NCBI GenBank assembly: GCA_023262125.1
Contig: JALRDT010000156.1
Location: 1 to 6,666 of the forward strand
DNA from: Candidatus Nanopelagicaceae bacterium
Lineage (GTDB): Bacteria; Actinomycetota; Actinomycetes; Nanopelagicales; Nanopelagicaceae
Direction of reading: 5' to 3'
Length of the DNA stretch: 6,666 nucleotides
The notes beneath the pieces were generated by a model, which saw only the letters and a program-made list of their open reading frames with translations, made no database searches and was not told where the DNA came from. How positions within the stretch are numbered: position 1 is the first letter of the stretch; each line of letters opens with the position of its first letter. Made by a program: the position numbers and the translations under genes. This document shows, piece after piece, positions 1 to 5,983 of this stretch.

Positions 1-546
1 GCACAGGAATATACCTACGGCACGTTACGAAATTTGTTGGTGCGCCAACCACGTCGCATTCGACTACTTCTTGGTAAATATATTTCTATGGCTTCCTTTG
101 CACTCTTAACTGTCATAGTCAGAGCTGCAACTGCTATTGGATTGGCAGTCGGACTATCTGAGAGAGCGAAAGTTTCCACTGAAAATTGGTTTACCAATGA
201 AGGTTACTCTGCGTTCGGACACTCATTTGCAAATGTGTTAATAGCAACCATTGGATATGGAACCATTGGAATGTTGTTGGGTTTAATTTTCCGTTCGCCA
301 ATTAGCTCTATCTCAATTGGAACGGCTTACATATTGGTTGTAGAAAGCATCATCTCAATTGCTTGGAAACCGGCATCAAATTGGATGCCTGGAAATCTAC
401 TTTCAGTAATTGCAAGTGGTGGATCACCAATTGGGATTGAGGATGCACCTAGTTATTCTCAAGCTCTTCTAAGGATTGCCCTCTATTTAGTAGGTGCAAG
501 TTTGATAACTGCCACACTATTTAAGCGTCGTGATGTAGCAAACTAA
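1..546 (+). CDS. ABC-2 type transporter permease, C-terminal part (5' truncated by window)
   Basis: The reading frame is open from the first base and ends at TAA 544-546, giving 181 residues without a start; the true start lies upstream. The first residues (EYTYGTLRNLLVRQPRR, then a Leu-rich stretch and GK) match the cytoplasmic segment typical of ABC-2 permeases, which reads roughly E-x-x-x-GT-x-R-x-x-L-x-R-x-x-R. About four hydrophobic segments follow, near nt 80-155, 220-290, 305-365 and 463-525. The protein ends in a basic FKRRDV tail, also usual for the family. By family knowledge it would form the membrane channel of an ABC exporter with a separate ATPase, probably encoded just upstream. 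The substrate cannot be read from this part. It is separated from the next gene by 65 nt that may contain a weak terminator, so it need not share that transcript. An internal TTG at 34 could be miscalled as the start, but it falls inside the conserved motif. Confidence 0.8.
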   Translation, partial: AQEYTYGTLRNLLVRQPRRIRLLLGKYISMASFALLTVIVRAATAIGLAVGLSERAKVSTENWFTNEGYSAFGHSFANVLIATIGYGTIGMLLGLIFRSPISSISIGTAYILVVESIISIAWKPASNWMPGNLLSVIASGGSPIGIEDAPSYSQALLRIALYLVGASLITATLFKRRDVAN

Positions 547-554
547 TCGGAAAT

Positions 555-570
555 CCCAAGATTCTTAGGG
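555..570 (+). terminator. Possible weak hairpin/terminator after the permease gene
   Basis: CCC-AAG at 555-560 pairs with CTT-A-GGG at 564-570, giving six base pairs around an ATT loop with A567 bulged out. It lies 8 nt after the permease stop codon and is followed by a loosely T-rich stretch (571-582), not a clean T run. An alternative pairing, 551-555 and 558-560 with 573-580, excludes this one. It could be a leaky terminator, a leader structure or chance. Confidence 0.22.
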
Positions 571-589
571 TTCTTGATTTATCCTTTAG

Positions 590-605
590 ACCTTCCTCCG
601 GAGGT
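590..605 (+). promoter_or_regulatory. Hairpin enclosing the Shine-Dalgarno sequence of the NlpC/P60 gene
   Basis: ACCTTC at 590-595 can pair with GGAGGT at 600-605 (five Watson-Crick pairs and one G-U) around a CTCC tetraloop. The 3' arm contains the whole GGAGG Shine-Dalgarno sequence (600-604), which sits 7 nt before ATG 612. The core is the perfect palindrome CCTCCGGAGG (595-604). The hairpin is followed by TATTTT, so it could also act as a weak intrinsic terminator. The ribosome binding site itself is convincing; a regulatory role for the hairpin is inference. Confidence 0.4.
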
Positions 606-611
606 ATTTTG

Positions 612-1814
612 ATGCGTAAAAAAACAATCGCAGTCTTTGCTGCGATTTCTCTATTTACGGGCGTGATTTCGCCAGCGCTAGCGGCAACCAAGAAACCAAC
701 CGTCGAACAGATTAATGCAGCTAAGAAAGCTGAAGCGGCTAAGAAAGCTGCAGCCGATGCACAGGCAAAGACATTAAATAAAGCGAAGGAATCTCTTCGC
801 ACATTAACGGCAAAAGCAAATGAAGCGCAAGCAAAATACAACATCGCTTTGGCTGAACTAAGACGCGCTACTGAAATTGCTAATGCCGCCGCAGCACATG
901 CAGCCGAAGCCGCTAAGGCGGTCGATGAAGCGCATCGCAAAATTGGTAAATTAGCCGCGAATGCTTACATCATGGGCGGAAGTTTTTCAGATATCCAGCC
1001 CCTGCTTAGTGCGGATGGACCACAAGAATTAATTGATCAATTATCGCTACTTGGAAAAGTTGGCGCCTCAAATGTCGAAGCGCTAAAACGATTTAAGGCA
1101 GCAGAGATTGTTGCGAAAGCTGCAAAAGCAGCCGCAGAACGAGCAAAAGCTGCACAAGTATTAGCTACCGAAAAAGTTGCCGCTGCCAAGAAAGTTGCTG
1201 ACGATGCTCGCGCAGCGCAAGCGCAAGAAGTGGCTAAGCTGCAAAAAGTTCAAGATAAGTTGATGGCAGATTTACTTGCTGCTCGAAAAGTTCGCACTAC
1301 GCTCGAACAACGTAGACAGTTAGCACTTCTTGAAGAGCAGAATGCAAATGTTGCTACAACAATTATTGATCAGAAGAAGATTTGGCCAGATCGTGGATTT
1401 AAAGGTCGTTCCACAATTCGCTCTACTGCAGAACAAAGAGCAGCAGCAGTTGCATATGCAACAAAACAAGTTCTGGCTAAGAAACCATATGTATGGGGCG
1501 CTGAAGGACCTAATTCTTTTGATTGCTCTGGTTTAGTTTATGCAGCTTATAAATCTGCTGGTCTTGGCTGGCCAAATTGGGATCGTTTGAATGCCGCACT
1601 TTATTCAGTTGCTACTTATCACGTTCCCTTAACACAAATGCAGCCAGGTGATTTATTGTTCTATTCATACAATGGTTCAATCGCAGCGATTCACCACATC
1701 TCAATTTATGCCGGCAACAATATGGTTTGGGAGGCACGCAATAAGCGCGTGGGCTTAGTCAAATCTAATATGTATTCAATGCCAGGATTGATGCCTTTCG
1801 CGGGACGCGTTTAA
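612..1814 (+). CDS. Secreted coiled-coil NlpC/P60 peptidoglycan endopeptidase
   Basis: A 400-residue exported protein. Residues 1-24 form a Sec signal peptide (MRKK, hydrophobic core, cleavage after ALA). Residues about 28-115 and 150-245 are Ala/Lys/Glu-rich coiled coils, separated by a segment around 121-150 (SADGPQELIDQLSLL). That segment resembles the mid region of PcsB/RipC-type hydrolases. A short linker leads to the C40 peptidase domain, about 272-399. The catalytic Cys305 lies in DCSG and His362 in HISIY; Glu374, 12 residues after the His, fits the third position, as I recall for mycobacterial RipA (Cys-His-Glu). By family it cleaves the D-Glu/meso-DAP bond of stem peptides in daughter-cell separation; the coiled coils may restrain or recruit the enzyme. 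ATG 612 is preferred over TTG 609 because GGAGG lies 7 nt upstream. Its stop overlaps the tilS start. The exact orthologue (RipA, RipC or other) cannot be decided here. Confidence 0.92.
   Translation: MRKKTIAVFAAISLFTGVISPALAATKKPTVEQINAAKKAEAAKKAAADAQAKTLNKAKESLRTLTAKANEAQAKYNIALAELRRATEIANAAAAHAAEAAKAVDEAHRKIGKLAANAYIMGGSFSDIQPLLSADGPQELIDQLSLLGKVGASNVEALKRFKAAEIVAKAAKAAAERAKAAQVLATEKVAAAKKVADDARAAQAQEVAKLQKVQDKLMADLLAARKVRTTLEQRRQLALLEEQNANVATTIIDQKKIWPDRGFKGRSTIRSTAEQRAAAVAYATKQVLAKKPYVWGAEGPNSFDCSGLVYAAYKSAGLGWPNWDRLNAALYSVATYHVPLTQMQPGDLLFYSYNGSIAAIHHISIYAGNNMVWEARNKRVGLVKSNMYSMPGLMPFAGRV
721..756 (+). repeat. 18-bp tandem duplication in the coiled-coil coding region
   Basis: Two adjacent 18-bp copies (721-738 and 739-756), each beginning CTAAGAAAGCTG, differ at two positions. 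They are in frame and encode AKKAEA followed by AKKAAA within the first coiled coil of the NlpC/P60 protein. This looks like a recent in-frame expansion of an Ala/Lys-rich helix. It has no apparent role beyond lengthening the helix. Confidence 0.6.
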
Positions 1815-2740
1815 TGGATGCGCTCGTTGCACTTAGAAGTGCGGTACGAGCAACGCTCGAAAAATATTCAGCCGGCGATTTAATTGTAGTTGCCGTATCT
1901 GGCGGTGCTGATTCCTTAGCGCTTGCCGAAGTTGCAAAAATTGAAGGTGAAAAATTAGCGCAAAGAATTGTTGCGGTAACTATTGATCATCAATTGCAAT
2001 CAGGTTCTGCCGAACAAGCAAATAAGGTTGTTAAACAACTCTCAATTCCTTGTTCGATTATTAAAGTGAATGTCGAATTAAAAGATGGTTTAGAAGCATC
2101 TGCAAGAAGAGCACGGTATGAAGCGCTGACAAACTTTGCTCAAGGAAATAATGCATCTGCAGTTCTTCTTGGCCACACTAAAGATGATCAAGCTGAGACC
2201 GTTCTATTAGGACTTGCACGCGGCAGTGGTGCTAGATCTTTATCTGGTATGGCTCAAGTTAACGGAATTTTTGAAAGACCATTTTTAGAAATTACACGAG
2301 AGCAGACAGTTGCTGCATGTAAAGAATTAAATTTCCAAGTATGGAACGATCCACATAATGATAACTCCGATTTCTTGAGGGTACGTGTTCGTAAAAATGT
2401 TCTACCAATTATGGAATCAGAACTTGGCCCAGGAATTAGAGAAGCGTTAACTAGAAGTGCGAATCTGTTACGAGATGATGCAGATGCTTTAGATTCGATG
2501 GCGGAAGAATTTTGGAGCCAAGATAAATCATTAGAAGTTGAGCCCCTAGCTAAATTGCCAAAAGCGGTAAGAAGCCGTGTTTTACGCCTGGCGCTCTTTG
2601 AAAGTGGTGTATCTCAACTCTCTGCCGATCAAGTCGGGCAGGTAGAGGCGTTAATTTCCAATTGGAAGGGTCAAGGCGAGGTCAGTCTCCCAGCGGGTGT
2701 GAAGGTTTCGCGAATTTCGGGCAGACTAACGCTCTCATAG
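1814..2740 (+). CDS. tilS: tRNA(Ile)-lysidine synthetase
   Basis: TilS uses ATP and lysine to convert cytidine 34 of the CAU-anticodon tRNA-Ile into lysidine, switching it from AUG to AUA reading and from Met to Ile charging; it is normally essential. The 308-residue protein has the N-type ATP-pyrophosphatase P-loop SGGADS at residues 29-34 and the family motif HTKDDQAET at 121-129. WNDP at 177-180 is followed by the basic R-V-R-V-R at 189-193 that precedes the conserved LP. The region after about 205 is the tRNA-binding domain. The length is close to that of mycobacterial TilS and shorter than the roughly 430-residue E. coli enzyme, so the distal C-terminal domain is absent, as is usual in this phylum. 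The ATG overlaps the preceding stop as TAATG. Only a weak GGGA (1802-1805) lies upstream, which suggests translation coupled to the endopeptidase gene. Confidence 0.95.
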   Translation: MDALVALRSAVRATLEKYSAGDLIVVAVSGGADSLALAEVAKIEGEKLAQRIVAVTIDHQLQSGSAEQANKVVKQLSIPCSIIKVNVELKDGLEASARRARYEALTNFAQGNNASAVLLGHTKDDQAETVLLGLARGSGARSLSGMAQVNGIFERPFLEITREQTVAACKELNFQVWNDPHNDNSDFLRVRVRKNVLPIMESELGPGIREALTRSANLLRDDADALDSMAEEFWSQDKSLEVEPLAKLPKAVRSRVLRLALFESGVSQLSADQVGQVEALISNWKGQGEVSLPAGVKVSRISGRLTLS

Positions 2741-2763
2741 GAAGCACCGAAGACCTACCGAAA

Positions 2764-2768
2764 GGGAG
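2764..2768 (+). promoter_or_regulatory. Ribosome binding site fixing the GTG start of hpt
   Basis: A purine-rich run AAAGGGAGAG (2761-2770) lies directly before GTG 2772, with GGGAG at 2764-2768. Spacing is short (3 nt from the last G, or about 5-6 nt if AGGG is the pairing core). No ATG occurs in frame near the N-terminus, so this site decides the start. Confidence 0.6.
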
Positions 2769-2771
2769 AGC

Positions 2772-3323
2772 GTGGAACACGCACACGTCGCTAACGATAT
2801 CGAACGCGTAATTGCAACCAAAGAAGAGATTGATGCACGTATTAATGAATTAGCAGCGCAAGTTGCTAAGGATTACGATGGCAAAAACCTTTTACTTGTT
2901 GGTGTGCTTAAAGGCGCCGTTATGGTTATGGCAGATCTAACTCGCGCATTAGATATTCATGTTGAGATGGATTGGATGGCGGTCTCTTCTTACGGCTCAG
3001 GAACTAAATCAAGTGGCGTAGTTCGAATTCTTAAAGATTTAGATCGTGATATCACAAATCGCGAAGTATTAATTGTTGAAGATATTGTTGATACTGGTTT
3101 AACACTTCATTGGCTCAAATCTAATTTGGAATCTCGTGGCGCAAAGAGGGTAGAAATACTCACAATGCTACGCAAACCAGAAGCTGCGAAAGTTGAAGTA
3201 GATGTTAAGTATGTTGGTTTTGATATCCCAACAGATTTCGTAATTGGCTACGGATTAGATTTTGATGAAAAATATCGTAATTTAGATTTTATTGGCGTTT
3301 TAGCAAAGCATGTATACGAATGA
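2772..3323 (+). CDS. hpt: Hypoxanthine (guanine) phosphoribosyltransferase
   Basis: A purine salvage enzyme that transfers phosphoribose from PRPP to hypoxanthine or guanine, giving IMP or GMP, in the cytoplasm. The 183-residue length is normal for bacterial enzymes. GVLKGA near residue 44 is the first PRPP/pyrophosphate loop, and SSYGSG near 75 begins the mobile active-site loop. VLIVEDIVDTG (99-109) is the PRPP-binding motif, with acidic pair Glu103-Asp104 and catalytic base Asp107. Lys135, the Phe156-Val157 pair and Asp163 line the purine pocket. These residues sit at a constant offset of 30 from their human HPRT counterparts, as I recall the human numbering. The start is GTG 2772, 31 nt after the tilS stop. 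The 3' end overlaps ftsH by four bases (ATGA). The tilS-hpt-ftsH order is widely conserved in Gram-positive bacteria. Confidence 0.95.
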   Translation: MEHAHVANDIERVIATKEEIDARINELAAQVAKDYDGKNLLLVGVLKGAVMVMADLTRALDIHVEMDWMAVSSYGSGTKSSGVVRILKDLDRDITNREVLIVEDIVDTGLTLHWLKSNLESRGAKRVEILTMLRKPEAAKVEVDVKYVGFDIPTDFVIGYGLDFDEKYRNLDFIGVLAKHVYE

Positions 3324-5350
3324 GTGAGCGCAAGAAAAAAATGACCGAGAAAAAACCAGCTCGTAAATCAGGAAAATCTAATTTGCCAACGTCCAATAAC
3401 AGCTTCCGCAAATTAACTCGTGGTCCACTTTTCTGGATTGTGATTGGAATTTTAGCGGTAACTTTCTTTGGACAGATCTCATCAGCGTCTAATCGCTACA
3501 CAGAGGTAAGTACCTCCCAAATTCTTGATGCAATCACTAAAGGTGAAGCTGCCACTGCGACTGTTGTTGATAAAGATCAAATCATCAAAATAGAGCTAAA
3601 AGATGGCGTTACCATCAAAGGCGCTTCAAAAGTTCAAGCTAAATATGTTATTCGCCAAGAACCAACAATTATTGATGTTCTAACTAGCAATCCACCTATT
3701 AAGGGTTGGAATGTAGTAGTTCCTACACAATCAATACTTGTTACTTTTCTACTATCAGTAGCGCCATTCTTAATCATCGCACTGCTCTTCTTCTGGATGA
3801 TGAGCAATGCAAATGGCGGCGGGAAAGCGATGCAATTTGGCAAGTCTCGAGCCAAATTACAAGATGATGAAACACCTAAAACTACATTTGCAGATGTCGC
3901 TGGAGCAGATGAAGCTGTTCAAGAGCTCGAAGAGATTCGTGACTTTTTAGCAGCTCCTGCAAAGTACAAAGAAATTGGCGCAAAGATTCCTAAAGGCGTT
4001 CTACTTTATGGCCCGCCAGGTACCGGAAAGACTCTGCTTGCTCGCGCAGTAGCTGGAGAGGCAAAAGTTCCTTTCTATTCAATTTCTGGTTCAGATTTCG
4101 TAGAGATGTTTGTTGGCGTTGGTGCTGCACGTGTTCGCGATTTATTTAATCGCGCTAAAGAGAACTCACCTGCCATTGTTTTCGTTGATGAAATCGATGC
4201 AGTAGGTCGTCAACGCGGAGCAGGTCTTGGTGGCGGGCATGATGAGCGCGAACAGACACTCAATCAATTACTAGTTGAGATGGATGGTTTTGATGATCAA
4301 ACACAAGTCATTTTGATCGCAGCAACTAACCGCCCTGATGTTTTAGATCCAGCATTGCTTCGTCCTGGCCGTTTTGATCGCCAAATTCCAGTGGAACGTC
4401 CAGATTTAAAGGGGCGCGAAGCAATTCTTAAAGTTCATGCGAAGAACAAGCCATTTGAAAAAGACTTAGATTTATTGGCAATTGCTCGTCGCACTCCTGG
4501 TTTTACCGGCGCAGATTTAGCAAATGTGCTGAATGAAGCAGCTTTATTAACTGCACGTAATAATGAGAAAGTAATTACTTTAAGTTCAATTGATGAATCA
4601 ATTGATCGTGTTATGGCGGGACCACAGAAGAAAACTCGTGTGATGAGCGATGAAGAGCGTCGCGTAACTGCATATCATGAAGGAGGCCATGCATTAGTCG
4701 CGCACGCACTCCCACATACAGATCCTGTCCATAAAATAACAATCATGCCGCGCGGTCGCGCACTTGGTTACACAATGGTGCTTCCGGATGAAGATAAGTA
4801 TTCGGTTACCCGCAATCAGTTACTTGATCAATTGGCGTATACCTTGGGTGGTCGTGCAGCAGAAGAGTTGATCTTCCACGATCCATCTACCGGTGCAAGT
4901 AACGATATCGAGAAAGCAACGGCATTAGCACGTCAAATGGTTACTCAATATGGAATGACCGAAACAATTGGTGCAGTCAAACTTGGCACAAATTCTTCAG
5001 AACCATTTTTAGGTCGCGATCTATCACATCAGCGCGACTACTCGGAGAACTTAGCTGCAATTGTTGATACAGAAATTCGTAATTTAATTGATAATGCACA
5101 TCAAGAAGCTTTTGATATTCTCGAAGCTAACCGTGCGATTCTCGATGAATTGGTAATTGTCCTTCTTGAAAAAGAGACCATCCTTAAAGATGAAATTGAA
5201 GAAGTATTTAAGAACGTTAAGTCTGTAAAGCCTCGTCCTGCTTGGACAGGTTCAGAATCACGTAAACCATCAGCCCAACCACCAGTTGCAATTCCTGATT
5301 CTGCAAAAGAGAAGCCAAAGAAGCGCGCTGCTCGTAAAAAGGCTGAATAA
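3320..5350 (+). CDS. ftsH: ATP-dependent zinc metalloprotease FtsH
   Basis: A membrane-anchored AAA+ protease that extracts and degrades misfolded or regulatory membrane and cytosolic proteins as a hexamer. Of 676 residues, about 1-34 are a basic cytoplasmic leader. TM1 is about 37-55, an external domain about 56-137, and TM2 about 139-160. The AAA module has Walker A GPPGTGKT (231-238), pore motif Phe264-Val265-Gly266 and Walker B Asp290-Glu291. The second region of homology includes arginine fingers Arg348 and Arg351. The M41 zinc site is HEGGH (453-457; His453, Glu454, His457) with Asp529 as third ligand. Residues from about 633 form a Lys/Pro-rich, probably disordered tail. All catalytic residues are present. 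ATG 3320 overlaps the hpt stop but has no evident Shine-Dalgarno sequence; Met8 at 3341 is an alternative start that would shorten only the basic leader. Confidence 0.97.
   Translation: MSERKKKMTEKKPARKSGKSNLPTSNNSFRKLTRGPLFWIVIGILAVTFFGQISSASNRYTEVSTSQILDAITKGEAATATVVDKDQIIKIELKDGVTIKGASKVQAKYVIRQEPTIIDVLTSNPPIKGWNVVVPTQSILVTFLLSVAPFLIIALLFFWMMSNANGGGKAMQFGKSRAKLQDDETPKTTFADVAGADEAVQELEEIRDFLAAPAKYKEIGAKIPKGVLLYGPPGTGKTLLARAVAGEAKVPFYSISGSDFVEMFVGVGAARVRDLFNRAKENSPAIVFVDEIDAVGRQRGAGLGGGHDEREQTLNQLLVEMDGFDDQTQVILIAATNRPDVLDPALLRPGRFDRQIPVERPDLKGREAILKVHAKNKPFEKDLDLLAIARRTPGFTGADLANVLNEAALLTARNNEKVITLSSIDESIDRVMAGPQKKTRVMSDEERRVTAYHEGGHALVAHALPHTDPVHKITIMPRGRALGYTMVLPDEDKYSVTRNQLLDQLAYTLGGRAAEELIFHDPSTGASNDIEKATALARQMVTQYGMTETIGAVKLGTNSSEPFLGRDLSHQRDYSENLAAIVDTEIRNLIDNAHQEAFDILEANRAILDELVIVLLEKETILKDEIEEVFKNVKSVKPRPAWTGSESRKPSAQPPVAIPDSAKEKPKKRAARKKAE
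5338..5342 (+). promoter_or_regulatory. Ribosome binding site for folE inside the end of ftsH
   Basis: AAAGG at 5338-5342, within an A-rich run, lies 9 nt before TTG 5352. It overlaps the last codons of ftsH. No comparable site precedes the downstream in-frame ATG at 5379, so this site favours the TTG start. Confidence 0.5.
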
Positions 5351-5351
5351 C

Positions 5352-5966
5352 TTGAAAGATAGTGTCGAATCAGTATCTATGGGGCCTGAAGGTGGTCGCG
5401 CAAAACAACCATATGATGCAAAGCGCGCAGAAGCTGCAGTCCGTGAATTGTTACTAGCGCTGGGTGAAGATCCAGATCGCGAAGGTTTGCAAGAGACCCC
5501 AGCTAGAGTAGCAAGGGCTTATGCAGAGAATTTTGCTGGTTTATATCAATCGCCTAGAGATGTATTGACTACAACTTTTGATATTGGTCATGAAGAGTTG
5601 GTAATTGTTCGCGATATTGAAGTTTTTTCACAATGCGAGCATCACTTAACTCCATTTCATGGAGTGGCGCACGTTGGCTATATTCCGAAAGGAAAAATTA
5701 CTGGACTCTCAAAAATTGCTCGTTTAGTTGATGTATTCGCGCGTCGCCCGCAAGTTCAAGAGAGATTAACTTCTCAAATTGCAGATGCGATGGTAGAAAT
5801 TCTTGATTGCGCTGGTGTAATCGTAATTATTGATTGCGAACATTTATGTATGTCAATGCGCGGTGTTCGAAAAGCAGAAGCTCGCACTGTTACATCAGCA
5901 GTACGTGGCGAACTACGCAATCCAGCAACACGAGCCGAAGCAATCAGCTTAATTACTAAGAGTTAA
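5352..5966 (+). CDS. folE: GTP cyclohydrolase I (type IA)
   Basis: This enzyme converts GTP to 7,8-dihydroneopterin triphosphate and formate, the committed step of folate synthesis; it is cytoplasmic and in this family a homodecamer. The protein has 204 residues from TTG 5352, close to the roughly 202 of the mycobacterial enzyme. The zinc ligands are Cys95 and His98 (in CEHH) and Cys166 (in EHLCM). The 71-residue spacing between the two cysteines equals that in E. coli FolE (C110 and C181, from memory). Other family blocks are [34 protein letters not shown] and MRGV. The TTG lies one base after the ftsH stop and has AAAGG 9 nt upstream. ATG 5379 would give 195 residues and removes only a variable N-terminus, so it cannot be excluded. 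It is clearly the zinc-dependent type IA enzyme, not FolE2. Confidence 0.95.
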   Translation: MKDSVESVSMGPEGGRAKQPYDAKRAEAAVRELLLALGEDPDREGLQETPARVARAYAENFAGLYQSPRDVLTTTFDIGHEELVIVRDIEVFSQCEHHLTPFHGVAHVGYIPKGKITGLSKIARLVDVFARRPQVQERLTSQIADAMVEILDCAGVIVIIDCEHLCMSMRGVRKAEARTVTSAVRGELRNPATRAEAISLITKS

Positions 5967-5968
5967 TT

Positions 5969-5974
5969 AGGAAG
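5969..5974 (+). promoter_or_regulatory. Ribosome binding site of folP
   Basis: AGGAAG at 5969-5974 lies 9 nt before ATG 5984, within the 17-nt gap after the folE stop. It supports ATG 5984 over the second in-frame ATG at 5996. Confidence 0.6.
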
Positions 5975-5983
5975 TAATTACCT

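Noticed and set aside
502..590. Promoter for the endopeptidase operon
   Set aside because: TTGATA at 502-507 and TTTAGA at 585-590 look like -35 and -10 elements individually, but neither has a partner at 16-18 bp spacing. A promoter may exist, but I cannot support one.
547..611. Possible c-di-AMP (ydaO-type) riboswitch before the NlpC/P60 gene
   Set aside because: This class often precedes actinobacterial wall hydrolase genes, but the spacer is only 65 nt, far too short for the aptamer, and its conserved sequence blocks are not visible.
521..940. Minus-strand open frame of about 139 codons
   Set aside because: It lies opposite the Ala-rich coiled-coil part of the NlpC/P60 gene; repeated GCN codons keep the opposite strand open. 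The protein is low-complexity Ala/Ser with no motif.
1330..1536. Plus-strand open frame of 68 codons inside the NlpC/P60 gene
   Set aside because: It is a frame-shifted shadow of the catalytic domain coding region, Gln/Leu-rich, with no family signature.
2746..2762. Repeated ACCGAA in the tilS-hpt gap
   Set aside because: Two hexamers 11 nt apart in a 31-nt spacer are too short to distinguish from chance as an operator.
3634..3855. Minus-strand open frame of 73 codons
   Set aside because: It lies opposite the TM2 region of ftsH and has no recognisable domain.
5286..5351. N-terminal extension of folE starting at an upstream TTG
   Set aside because: It would overlap the ftsH tail by 65 nt and add 22 residues not expected in the family; TTG 5352 has a better RBS and length match.
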